NCBI GenBank assembly: GCA_039000515.1
Contig: JBCFYV010000024.1
Span: forward strand, 17,016,452-17,080,451
Length of the DNA: 64,000 nucleotides
From: Timema cristinae
Lineage: Eukaryota; Arthropoda; Insecta; Phasmatodea; Timematidae
Direction of reading: 5' to 3'
Below the pieces are notes generated by a model. The model did not search any database and was not told the DNA's origin. It saw nothing but the letters and a program-made list of their open reading frames with translations. Below, one piece after another: positions 54,255 through 64,000 of this stretch. A program made the position numbers and the translations under genes. Every line of letters starts with the position of its first letter. Position 1 is the stretch's first letter.

Positions 54255-54630
54255 GAAACTTTCATGGAAAATGTTTTATCATATGTTTGCAGCTGTCACT
54301 TTTGATAGATGGCATCAATAACCATATATTTTTATTTCCGAGTCTCACTACCCATCCGGTATATATCCTACGTGAAAAAGCGATAAAATACTACTAATAA
54401 AATATTAAAACGTTAACAAAATTGGCCATAAAACATGTTTTTATTTTTTGCTCTAGTAAGATTCTTATAGTAAAAAAATTTTTTTTTTAAAAACATATTT
54501 TTATTTTTCAGTAAAAATTTATATTATCTTACTACATTACATGCGTTATTTCATAGGCATAGATTTACTTTAACAAACGTGACAGCTAAATATCACACGA
54601 CTTGACTTATGAATATATGAAAATTAGTAT
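54255..54630. mobile_element. MITE-2, both ends with other sequence between
   Basis: Left: gtttgcagctgtcacttttg and gatagatggcatcaat near 54285-54319. Right (complemented): tcatatattcataagtcaag, tcgtgtgatatttagctgtc near 54580-54625. The ends are inverted relative to each other. The ~240 bp between are AT-rich and probably include a later insertion. Confidence 0.5.
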
Positions 54631-54932
54631 TATCAATTTTCTGTCAACAAAGTTTCTTCCTAAATGAAACTGACTGTACCTGTGGTGACACGTGGTGAAA
54701 TCCCTAACAGAAGGCAAGTAATTGTGTTTACATTAAATTACTTTAGAAGCAATTTTAAGTTATATTTGGGCTGTTGGTGAAATGAAGATTATAACATTTC
54801 AAAAATCTACTAGCAAAGACATTGAGAAAGAATAAAAATACATTCTAAAGAGAAAAAAGTAGTGATATTAGGTTAGAGGGTTATGTAAGGCTCTAATTTC
54901 TACCGTGGGATTACTGTCGACTAAATTACTTT
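54631..54932. other. No recognisable feature
   Basis: AT-rich; nothing supported. Confidence 0.5.
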
Positions 54933-55610
54933 TTAAGATGGGTATGTAAGGAACGCGAAAAAAGGGTAATGTTTTTACAGTTTTTATAGCAAAACTTTTT
55001 TTTGTCAAACTAAATAAAATATTTCTCTATTAAAAGAATAGAGTTTAGTTTTCTTCAAATGGTAATATCAACGTTTTTTAATATCTGTCATGAGCAAATG
55101 ATGTCAAACTGTTTAAATTAAGATAAAAAGTTATCATTAAATTCTAGGAAACCCTTGGCAAATATTCAAGAGCTGTTTATACCACTTTAAATAACCGGGG
55201 CCTAAGGGTAAAGGGTCGGAATTATGTGATAAAGGTCCGGGGTTCAATCCTCTGTCCTGGCACAGATTTATCTGATTGCCAAACCCTTCCTTCACCTCTG
55301 ACAAGACGTGTATTAATCCCATCTTGTGAATGTGTGGAATACCAGGCCTCACCGTGGTTCGGATTCCACGTTAATCTATAGGTCCTCCATTTCATCTCGC
55401 AGTCACCCTGTCATTACATATTAGAGTAAGTGCGTAAACGAACGGGTGTAAGACGCGGTGCTAATAATAATGTTTATACCACCATGCGAAGAAAATTAAA
55501 CGTAAATTTTTACTGGGGCAATATTTAATTTATTTTGACACAAAAAAAGTTATGATATAAAAACTGCAAAAACACTTACCTTTTCTCGAGTCCCCTAGCA
55601 CCCACCTTAA
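54933..55610. mobile_element. MITE-3 fold-back element with TTAA flanks, interrupted
   Basis: The element at 54937-55606 lies between TTAA (54933-54936 and 55607-55610). The left end (gatgggtatgtaaggaacgc, then tgtttttacagtttttatag) and the complemented right end (ggtgggtgctaggggactcg, then gtgtttttgcagtttttata) are inverted repeats over more than 100 bp. A SINE-A (55186-55470) is inserted in the middle. TTAA duplication is typical of piggyBac-type transposition. Confidence 0.7.
55174..55482 (+). repeat. SINE-A with 12-bp TSD, inside MITE-3
   Basis: The body at 55186-55470 is flanked by tgtttataccac at 55174-55185 and 55471-55482. The head is mutated (aaccggggcctaagggtaaa) but the body and tail are intact with a short TAA run. 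Confidence 0.93.
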
Positions 55611-55722
55611 AAACATGTATTTATTGAAAAAAAAACTAATAAAGTTACTACTAAACACAGAGTGTTTTATTACTCGTCCGTGTATCCACATAGTTACACT
55701 AAATCAGATAGAGAAGAGAAAA

Positions 55723-56001
55723 TAAGAATTGAGCTATCCTTAGCACCGCATCTTACTACCCGTTCGGGTTATACGCTTAAGTACTAATTACTCTATTGGG
55801 TTAGAAATTGGGAAGGTTGAATATAGAGGAAGTGAATCCGGATTTGTGTAGAGGGAGAGTGGAAAACCATTTGGGGGGGGGGGAGTGAACAGTTCACCCA
55901 AGCGAGATTCGAGCTTCGATCTTCCCGTCCCCGGCAGTCTTGCTCAACACGAAACTAGCGCGTTAGCTAACTAAGTTACACCCAGGCGGGTAAGAATTGA
56001 G
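55723..56001 (-). repeat. SINE-B, full length with 11-bp TSD
   Basis: The body at 55734-55990 (minus) is flanked by taagaattgag at 55723-55733 and 55991-56001. Complete tail complement (tagcaccgcatcttactacc), body, and head with gagattcgagcttcgatctt. It contains a G-run at 55872-55883 inside the body. Confidence 0.92.
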
Positions 56002-56007
56002 TTAAGC

Positions 56008-56228
56008 TACAGTAGCCCATGCTTCTTTGTGCTAAATGACAGCTCCAGTGACGGTTGAAAAATTACCAGACCAAATTATTTATACCCTGATGCCAAACCA
56101 TATGATCGCAAAAACATGTGTTTAGCAGCTTCACTTCTGAGACGTCAAATTTAGGTATATACCAATGTGGCTGTCAGCTGTCAGCTGTGAACTGTCAGTC
56201 AGCACCAAAGAAGCCATTGGCTACTGTA
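56008..56228. mobile_element. MITE-4, copy 2
   Basis: A 217-bp element (56010-56226) between TA dinucleotides, with ends cagtagcccatg and cattggctactg, the same as at 36798-37038. Inside are tcagtcagcaccaaagaagc on the right and the shared aaaaacatgtgtttagca core. It starts only 8 bp after the TSD of the preceding SINE-B. Confidence 0.87.
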
Positions 56229-57292
56229 TATCAAATTTGTGTGGAAATAGGTGGAAAATAATTTAGGAATACTACCGCGGCAAATCCCAGTAACTCAACC
56301 TCAAACCTTCTGTTCCAGTAGTCAACATAAACTACGCCACAAAACATATTTTAAAATCCAGCTAGCAAATAGAGTATCAATATAACGTTTTGTTTCAACA
56401 AAATAGACTAATAATAATTACTTATCAAACAGGCTAACCAAATATCTGTTAAGCCCATATTGCCCACGATATCAAAAAGGTTGTTCACCCCTGATTTGTA
56501 CCGAGCTATCAACGATGCGAGTACGTATTTTTAATGTAAAATATAATTTTACTTAATGTATTCACGGAACGGATCAAAGGTTAATTGCCTGTGATCCAAA
56601 GAGGTTCAAGCAGTAAAGATGCAGTTGGGCCACAGTACACACAAGTTTTTGATGTGGCCTGCACAGAACTAAAATTACTCTCAACAAACCAACCACATCC
56701 ACAGGTTGATCACAAAGTCGTTTCAACTTTGTACCCGACGCTATCTGGAATCCTCTATAAAACACACAGAATGGATGAGCCCAACAAAGAAGGCTCGTTA
56801 AATATTAGGCCTTTTACTAGAAATAATGTTTTTTGACTACGTTAACTGCCGATAATATATCTTGTTTGGCAACTCCTAAAGTCAGTGGCACACTCAGTTA
56901 TATGTATAAATTAATATATTTTTTAACCTCCTACTTTTTACAATCAAAAAAAAGCTAACATTAATATGTTAGTAATTCTATATAAATCATTTAAATATTT
57001 TTTAAACAACATTTTTCATCACATATGAGAATAATAATATTTATAAAGGATTAGGTATTAGTTCAGTAGCCCAACAACATTTCAATTAATATTCATTTAC
57101 CCAACTGTAGTATATGTTGTTTTCAAATATAATTACACGGGCTTATTTAGCTCAATACGAATGTGTATATTTATCCCTGAAAACTTATCCTTAACAGTCG
57201 CTAGTAAATATGATGTTGAACGGGCATTTATTGGAGAGTTCATTAAGATAACCAATTTTTTTTTGCATAATTATTTGGTCATTGATCGCATT
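56229..57292. other. No clear gene
   Basis: An 84-codon frame (56585-56836, TTG start) and an overlapping 63-codon minus-strand frame look less random than usual but match no family I recognise. The rest is AT-rich. Confidence 0.35.
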
Positions 57293-57520
57293 TGAGCATG
57301 CAGACTGTAGTGTAAAGCTTTATTGGTCTGATTTACCGGTGACGAAGAAGTCTGGGTTCAAATCTCTATCCGAGTATACTGAGGGTGTTTCCTTAAATGG
57401 GTTTCTAGTATTCCTCCCACGCAAATGCAGGCATATTTTTCTAAATTATACCTTATTTGACCCTATCTTATTATTATAAATATGATGATAATCTGACTGG
57501 GTAGTATGAGGTTGAGTAGA
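57293..57520 (+). repeat. SINE-B, decayed
   Basis: B-box-like gggttcaaatctctatccga, body atgggtttctagtattcctc and gcaaatgcaggcat, tail decayed to gactgggtagtatgagg. Confidence 0.6.
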
Positions 57521-58137
57521 CTACAAAAATAGTTGTAGTTGAAATATTATTTTTCTAGACATCACTACTGATTTTATAAGAAAAGACACCCGAAAAAGTC
57601 GTTAAAAATAGCTGATGCTCTAGCAGTGGTTTCTGAGAAACTGTTTCAACCTTTTTTAAAAAAAAACACCATAGGCAGTAGGCAATCTAATACACCCCTA
57701 CAGCTTGACCTCACATAGAAAGGGTTCATGGGGTGAAGAGGGCAGAGTGGGGAGTTGAAGGTGTTTTTTTTCTCTTCCATAAGAAAACGACAAAAGCAGA
57801 CCTGCTGTGTGTGTAATTTATTTTTTATGCCAACCTAAGGTTGACCATTCAGGATGAGAGGGTGTGTGGTTTACTACTAAAAGAGGGAGGGTGGGTCGAG
57901 AGGAATGAAATCTCATACAGTTTTGCTAAAAGTAGAACTGAAAAAGGGTACACCCATAGTCGGAACAAGGACTACAAAAAGCTTTCTGCCCAATAGCCCA
58001 ACACTCGAGATAGAAGTCTCTATTCAATCGAATTTTCGTATATTCTTAAAATACCCATGTGTAAAGCAGGTCTCAAAAGGGAAGTACAAACTGGTCAAAA
58101 TACATCTTCAGAAAGCAGGATTTGCACGCCATTCATT

Positions 58138-58195
<58 letters not shown>

Positions 58196-58338
58196 AACAC
58201 TACAACATCCAGGATTCCCACCTATTCTAAAAATAAAACAAGGAACTTTTTTAATGGCAATGGTGGTACGGTGTCTGCTCCTGGTTAAAAATTAATCCGA
58301 TGGGATGTCTTTAAAAGCTAATTAAGAGGATTCGCGTC
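57521..58338. other. No clear gene; TA microsatellite
   Basis: A TA run of about 40 nt at 58148-58190 sits inside a 127-codon forward frame (57905-58288). That frame's YIYIYI string comes from the repeat. Its first 80 codons are lysine-rich with no recognisable domain. I do not call it a gene. Confidence 0.45.
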
Positions 58339-58420
58339 TACATAGTTGTGATTGAGATATTTTTTTAGATTTTAACGAATCTCAAATATCTCAACTACTA
58401 TAGGATTCGAGGAATCGAGA
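58339..58420. repeat. Imperfect hairpin
   Basis: tagttgtgattgagatattt and aaatatctcaactacta are inverted, separated by about 20 nt. Similar in size to small MITEs, but no second copy is seen. Confidence 0.4.
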
Positions 58421-58558
58421 ATTCGCGCGTCCCAGCTCAAGAAAATACACCTTTGGTGCAACACCAAGATTCGACAACGACATCCCAAAACCACCGAATC
58501 AGACTAAACGCGCTTGACATTTAAACAATATATCAACCAGCTTGGGTTTTAGGAACGT

Positions 58559-58916
58559 TTAAGTTGGAGATGCAGGGAACGCAAAAAAGCGAGTGTTTTG
58601 GAAATTTTATTTTATTTGGTCGCCAGTAGAAACCTAAAATTTAAGTTTATTCGTATGGTGATTGATATCAACAGTTCTTGAATATCAGTGATTAGTATGT
58701 CGGTATTATGTGAGAAACTTTGTAAATTAATAGAAAAGTAGTCATTAAACAAGGACACCCTTAACAGATATTCCACAACTGGTGAGGTCGCCTGTTTGAA
58801 TAAAATTAAACTCTATATTTCTACTGGAGAATTGTTTGATTTATTTTGACAATTTTTTTATATAAACTTTGCAAAAACACTGCCCTTTAATCACATTCCT
58901 TACAACCCCACCTTAA
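58559..58916. mobile_element. MITE-3 fold-back element with TTAA flanks
   Basis: A 350-bp element (58563-58912) between TTAA at 58559-58562 and 58913-58916. The left end gttggagatgcagggaacgc and the complemented right end ggtggggttgtaaggaatgt are inverted repeats. The next block (agcgagtgttttggaaattt / gggcagtgtttttgcaaagt) is also inverted. No coding capacity. Confidence 0.75.
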
Positions 58917-60512
58917 CTTTATTCTGTTTTATTCTTAAGGTTCATAACATCAATGCCAAAGTCATCAAAAGTCAATTTATGCACAAAACGAATTAAATTT
59001 TGATTAAAGGGAAAACCAAATGTTTGTGGCAGGCCATCGCAAACTGCTACCACGCACACGAACACAAGAGCTGAGGGACATTAGAATCTACGTCATTTTT
59101 AGTGAAATGTTTTATCTATTTAATGTTTAATTATTACAGCGTTTTATAATGCATAGGATTGTTCTAATTTTATGTCAATTTTTTAAAACATTAAGTCTTT
59201 TAATTATTTTATGTTAATTTTCTTGTACATTGAATATTATATTACTTAATTATTTTAATACGTTAAATAATAATATATTTTATTTAATTATTATAATAAT
59301 CTGAACATTTTATTATTTTTATATCATTTTCGGGCCATGTCTCAGAAGCACTGCAGACTTCTACAAAGCTAACGATATTTAAGAAATAGTTGGTTTTCTC
59401 AATATATGTCCCTAAAAATTAAAAACCTTACAATTTTAAGTTACATAACTTAAATAATATTAATTAAAAGTTGAAACAATTTGATTTTTAACGACGTTTC
59501 AGACGTTATGGGGCATCCTAAAATCACGAGTGATTGGCTATAAACATAATATAATAACCTTCATCAAACAAAGAAACTAATACTTTTATATGGTCGGAAC
59601 ATAACAATTTAAGATAATTGAAGATTGTTTTCATGGTTTTGCAGCTTTGAGTACTAACATTCCCTTCTGAGATAGGTACCTCATTGCAAGGGAGTAAGAA
59701 TATTTACCTTAAGGTGATTCGTCCAGCAAGCTTCTTCTAGAATGAATAGGCTATAGCATTTTGACATAGAATCTTTAACATGAATAAAGGGGAGGGGGTG
59801 TTGTGAAGGGGGGGGATGAAAAGGTTGAATGAGAGAGTAAGCTGGGATTGCCAGCAGCTCTTTGTTCCTAACAATGTTGTCATAGCAGTACCTCTTTCTT
59901 TCTGCTAAGGAACTTCACTGTTAATTAGTAATTTAGATCATTCAGGGCTCATCCGGGAGTTGTGGCTTGAGTTTGAATCCTGACAGGGGCGTTGCACGAA
60001 ATATATTTGGGGAAGGGGGCGGGGTAAACAAGTGTTTTTTCCCAACTCTAAGCATTTCAAAATTAGAAAAAAAATCCCAATTAGCAAAGGAGAGTACAAG
60101 AAGAGCAATATTGAGAACGGTAGGGGTAGGGGGGTAGGCTCCCAGATTTTAAAAAAATGGGGTGATAATCAAGCCTTGAACCCAGCTTTTAGGTAACTGT
60201 ATTTTTAAATTTATTTATTTGTTCATACTGGATATTAAAGATACAAGGCTTTTTCAGTGCAAAGGGAAATAGCTTGAATTATTATTTATTTCAGTTTACC
60301 TGCATCTGAGATAAATATCCAATTGAGCTTAAATATATTTATTTAGATTTGCAGATATTCTTCATATAGTGTATTTTAGATTAAAAAATTTAAATGACTT
60401 TATTACAGCTGTTTCCAACATTTTGTAGTTTATGACCACAACTTTTCTCTCTGCAGTCATGGCGACCCTTTGATAACTTAAAAGTGTTCAAATCCTAGTT
60501 TTTTTAAAGTTT
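58917..60512. other. No clear feature
   Basis: AT-rich with G-rich strings at 59790-59815 and 60010-60135. No gene or repeat family recognised. Confidence 0.45.
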
Positions 60513-60680
60513 TTTCACTGTGTATTACTACCAGCCCAGACTATATACAGTTAACTACACCAGTGGGATAGGTAAAATTTAGAGGAAATATACCCTTATT
60601 TGCTTGGAGGGATATTAGAATAAACTACCCCCCCCCCCCTCCCCACACCCGCCCAGCGCGACAACCCTGAATCCTGGCTA
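60513..60680 (-). repeat. SINE-B, decayed
   Basis: Minus strand: cactgtgtattactaccagc, gggataggtaaaatttagag and gaaatatacccttatttgct, then a C-run replacing the linker. Confidence 0.6.
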
Positions 60681-60871
60681 CTAATATTCATAGAATATTA
60701 ATAATTTAAAATAATGAACGTATTACACGTGTCGCAAAGTATTTATTTTACCGAATACTATTAAGCCTAATTTACAAAATGAGTTCTTAGAAGGAAAAAA
60801 ATATGTATTTCTAAGCAAATTTAATGAAATAATTTGAGTGGTGAAAGTTTAAGGGTTCTTTTATTATTATT

Positions 60872-61125
60872 TTAGCACCAAGTCTTACTATCCGTTCGGG
60901 GTGGACTCACGTGTACTAACTACGCTAATTAGTTAGGGATTAGGAAAGTTGAATTTAGAAGAAATGCAATCGAATTTGCGTAGAGTGTGAGTGGGAAACA
61001 ATTTATTTTAAAACTACCCTCTGTACACCTGATGGAGATCGAACCCGATCTCCCAGTCTTTAACAGTCTAGTCTAAGACGAGAATGACAAATTAGATGTC
61101 ATGCCAGCACCGAAGCAGGTTTTAG
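60872..61125 (-). repeat. SINE-B copy
   Basis: Minus strand: tagcaccaagtcttactatc, gttagggattaggaaagttg, cctgatggagatcgaacccg and cagcaccgaagcaggt. No TSD seen. Confidence 0.85.
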
Positions 61126-63022
61126 AGTTTTTTATTTGTAGTAAAAAAAAAGTATTACTTTTCATTGTTATTATTATAACAGTTAACAGAGCTCATGATT
61201 GGCACCTTACAAACTGGCCGAAAAAAGTGTAGAAATGTTGGACTGCCACGTAGGCCAAGTGGCCTACAAAACTAGGATCACTTGGTCGACAAGCTTATGC
61301 ATAAGAAGGCAAAGTGATCGACAGCCAACTGGTTGACCAAATAAATAAACATATTTTAAAGCTTGAGTGAGTCAAGTGATCGACACGTTTAGGACCGTGT
61401 GAAAAGATATACAACTGTTTGACATGAGAGGACCTACGTTTGTTATGAGTTTATTACGTACCTGAAAACATCGTAGATCAAATCTTTCATTTTTTTTAAT
61501 CCAATAAACATGCAAAATTATGATTATTTTTTTTATAAAATACTTAAAGAAATGCAGTAAACTCAATCTATGTTACATTATATATATATATTTTATAAAA
61601 ACTTTTATAAGATTTTATATACTTTTTTAATGTTCAATTTACAACCAGTAATAAAAGTGAAACTCATATATTTTTATACATTCATAAGGTTAGTTGAAAT
61701 AATCAGATAAACAACAGGTTTTAAACCTATTGTTTATCTGACGCGATTTAGTGTATCAAGAGATGAGTTCCTTTTGACACTTTGAGTTAAAGAATAAAGC
61801 TAACAAAGTAAAATGTTATCCAAGTGCCAAATTACTAGAGGAAGGAATAACATATAAAATAAATGTCACAACTCGTCACTTAGGTAGTAAAAAAAAACAC
61901 TTAAGATGAGTCATTGGTCGGAGACCAGGGTAGCCAGATCCTCCCTGGTCGGCTAGTCTAGGTTATTGGTAGGTACAGTTAAAGCAAGAAGTTTCAGGAA
62001 ATGGACATAGCAAATTTACGTTTTTATTGATCAACGTGGTGCCCATAGTAAAATAAAAGAGTATAGTTAGGCTAATAAACCAAACAAATTTGAAATAACG
62101 ACATTACGTACTACAAAATGATATAAAATCAAAGTATCAGGGGTATAAAACCAAAATTAATTGTAGAATATAAAAAATATGTAATTTTACAAACTATTAA
62201 ATAAATTATAAATTAAAAACTAGTTTTATTTAAATATTGTAAATACTTCATTGCATACACTCTATATGCATGTCTAACTAGGAGACATTTAATCCCATAC
62301 ATCAACTACTTTACCTTAAAATAAGTACGCAAAATGGATAAAATAGTAAGTTTGACTACTTATAACTCGAGAACTGTAATGAATTGAAAATAAATGAATC
62401 AATATTTTTAAAATAATACAATAAAATGTTGATGGTCGAATGACCTTAAGATGCCGACACCTTTACTTCGGATTGCGTTGTGATTTATCACGGAAAAAAT
62501 AACGTTAACTAGCGTGATTTCGTTTAACGCTCTATAATAAAGGATCCGATATCTGTGGAATATCTTCAACTGAATTTTACAACAAAATTCAAAAATTTTA
62601 TATGTGTCGAAAAGATGCGTTTTACTTATATATATAAAAAGAAGAATATAAACTATACTATCTATACTCGACGATCAAACCAAATGGAATAAGAAACATA
62701 CATTAGTGTGTTCTTCTACTGGACAGGAAAACACGGTGATTTATTCGAAACGACGCTGGTAAGTACTTCCAACTAGTATTTTTTTAACAAGCAGCTCCTA
62801 GTTTCTAGAAACACGAGCAACTACCACATATCTAGATCAGAACCAAACAAGAAGAGAGATCTAGAAATACTAGACTCACAGGAGAAAACACACGAAGGTA
62901 ACCAACAGCTAATTTGGTGGCAATCTTTCAAACGTTAAAATAACCTATAGATCAATAGATCTAACACTCGGTTTGCCAGCACTGTGTAAAGATGCATACT
63001 AAACGTCAAAATAATCTAAGTT
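61126..63022. other. Mostly featureless AT-rich stretch
   Basis: 61240-61390 repeats a caagtgatcgaca-like motif in both orientations. A near-perfect palindrome lies at 61704-61740 and a TA run at about 61579-61592. No genes are supported. Confidence 0.45.
61704..61740. repeat. 37-bp near-perfect palindrome
   Basis: cagataaacaacaggttt and aaacctattgtttatctg are inverted with one mismatch and a one-base centre. Isolated, no second copy seen. Confidence 0.8.
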
Positions 63023-63145
63023 TTATTTGCCGATGACGGTGAGGTCTCGGCTTGAATCTCAGTGAGAATGGTTCCCCACTCTACCTCCACGCAAATGTGG
63101 GTAAATTTCCACTAAATCCTACCTTCTTAGTTCCTACTCCATTAA
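63023..63145 (+). repeat. SINE-B fragment
   Basis: ttgccgatgacggtgaggtc, cggcttgaatctcagtgaga, ggttccccactctacctcca and gcaaatgtgggtaaatttcc. Tail missing. Confidence 0.65.
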
Positions 63146-63454
63146 GAGTAAGTAGTAAGCATTGAGCTGGACTAGTAGAGAGACGCTGTTGAAGTAAGTT
63201 AAAGATTTTCGATTGAGTAAGAAAGTGTGGAATGAAGTAGTGGGGAAGAAGGTTTCTAGAAGATGAAATGAATTGATGACCCAGGAGGAGATATAAGCTG
63301 AGGGCCACTTTGTGCTTCGTTATCTGGTCTGGGTGACCGACTGACTATACCCGCTTGCCCTGGAGGAATGTTGGTTGAAGAGGGTCAAGAAAGAGTGTGC
63401 CACGTGTAAAGGATGTGGCCTTGGGACTTGTCAATACGTTATCGTGACAATTGC
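63146..63454. other. No clear feature
   Basis: Less AT-rich; no recognised gene or repeat. Confidence 0.4.
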
Positions 63455-63560
63455 GTGATTGGTGAAATGTGGGTTTATCCTTTCATAGCGATAAATTAAC
63501 GGCCAGGGATTGGATGTTGTGCTTGTCCTAATTTAAGCTATATTATAAGACAGGTCTTGC
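63455..63560 (+). repeat. SINE-D body fragment
   Basis: gattggtgaaatgtgggttt, cctttcatagcgataaatta and acggccagggattggatg match the SINE-D body at 4596-4842. Head and tail are not recognisable. Confidence 0.6.
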
Positions 63561-63772
63561 TAGCCAGTAGTGGAAAATATATGGCTTGAATAAAAAAACT
63601 GATCCCAGGCCACAGGCTGGAAACAGAAATGGACGGATGTATTCATAATGGTCACTAGTTTCGACATGCAGATTATGTATTCAATTATTATTTTACGTTC
63701 TACTTATTTACCTCACACTTTACAACAGGCTTGGGACTGACAAAGTAGTTAGGCTTAAACAAGGCTTGTTTT
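63561..63772. other. Possible LINE 3' end remnant
   Basis: tgatcccaggccacaggctg with gaaacag near 63601 resembles the cggccaaaggttgaaaacag end of the LINE at 10236-11068. Very short match. Confidence 0.25.
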
Positions 63773-64000
63773 TTTAGCGCTGCGTCTTACTAGCTCTTCG
63801 GTTTATACGCCTATATAATAATCACTCTAATGTGGTAGGGATTAGGAAGGTTGAGTTTTAGAGGAAGTGTACGTGAATTCGCATGGAGGGAGAGTTGAAA
63901 CCCGTTTAGGAAAAACAACTCCCCAGTAAAACCCCACGGGATTTAACCCGATATTTCCTTCTTCGACAGTCTAGTCTATTGTGAAGTAGCATCTTAGACC
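63773..64000 (-). repeat. SINE-B copy, runs off the window
   Basis: Minus strand: ttagcgctgcgtcttactag tail complement, ggtagggattaggaaggttg, gaggaagtgtacgtgaattc and the start of the head complement. It continues past the right edge. Confidence 0.85.

Noticed and set aside
56585..56836. 84-codon frame resembling coding sequence
   Set aside because: TTG start, no recognised family, and the opposite strand is equally open. Not enough to call a gene.
57905..58288. 127-codon frame with a YIYIYI stretch
   Set aside because: The stretch is a TA microsatellite; the remainder has no recognised domain.

Overview
The window looks like AT-rich intergenic or intronic DNA of an invertebrate animal. There is no bacterial-style gene packing. 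Almost everything recognisable is transposon-derived: tRNA-headed SINEs, a Ty3/gypsy-type LTR element, Tigger and hAT relics, several fold-back MITE families, LINE fragments and a minisatellite. I lean towards a spiralian such as a mollusc, but nothing in the sequence settles the phylum. Only one spot looks like a host gene: a GC-rich, CpG-containing patch at about 38.58-38.83 kb ending in a 36-nt first coding exon (MAAASSSEISRQ) and a splice donor.

Layout. 0-10 kb: a full SINE-A with target-site duplications (TSDs), a hAT relic (4861-5641) carrying two younger insertions, two copies of a 110-bp hairpin MITE and a 46-bp minisatellite. 10-17 kb: broken LINE reverse transcriptase pieces, a long TG/TA microsatellite, an internally deleted Tigger (13083-14058) and SINEs. 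17-21.7 kb: ten copies of a 76-bp satellite with an invariant internal palindrome, then an old solo LTR. 21.77-28.97 kb: a very young LTR element (616-bp LTRs, one difference) that keeps a broken gag and only the last ~110 codons of pol. 29-36 kb: hAT transposase relic, nested SINEs and a decayed ~142-bp tandem array. 36-41 kb: fold-back MITEs, G-quadruplex-prone runs and the candidate gene start. 42-52 kb: mostly SINEs, including three SINE-A copies in a row inside one TSD, and a LINE 3' end. 52-64 kb: a promoter-like patch, TTAA-flanked fold-back elements, more SINEs and AT-rich sequence without recognisable content.

How the parts relate. SINE-A (tRNA-Glu-like head) and SINE-B (a different tRNA-like head) share about 50-60 nt of 3' tail, and one ~50-nt tail-only insertion has its own perfect TSD. 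This suggests that one LINE machinery, not present here, copies both through that tail. The LTR element has no protease, reverse transcriptase, RNase H or integrase core, yet its LTRs are nearly identical. It was therefore probably copied recently with proteins from a full-length relative. Its LTR carries three heat-shock-element-like clusters just upstream of a TATA-like box, plus a perfect CRE, which suggests stress-responsive transcription. I see no operon, CRISPR array, rRNA gene or clearly functional tRNA gene.
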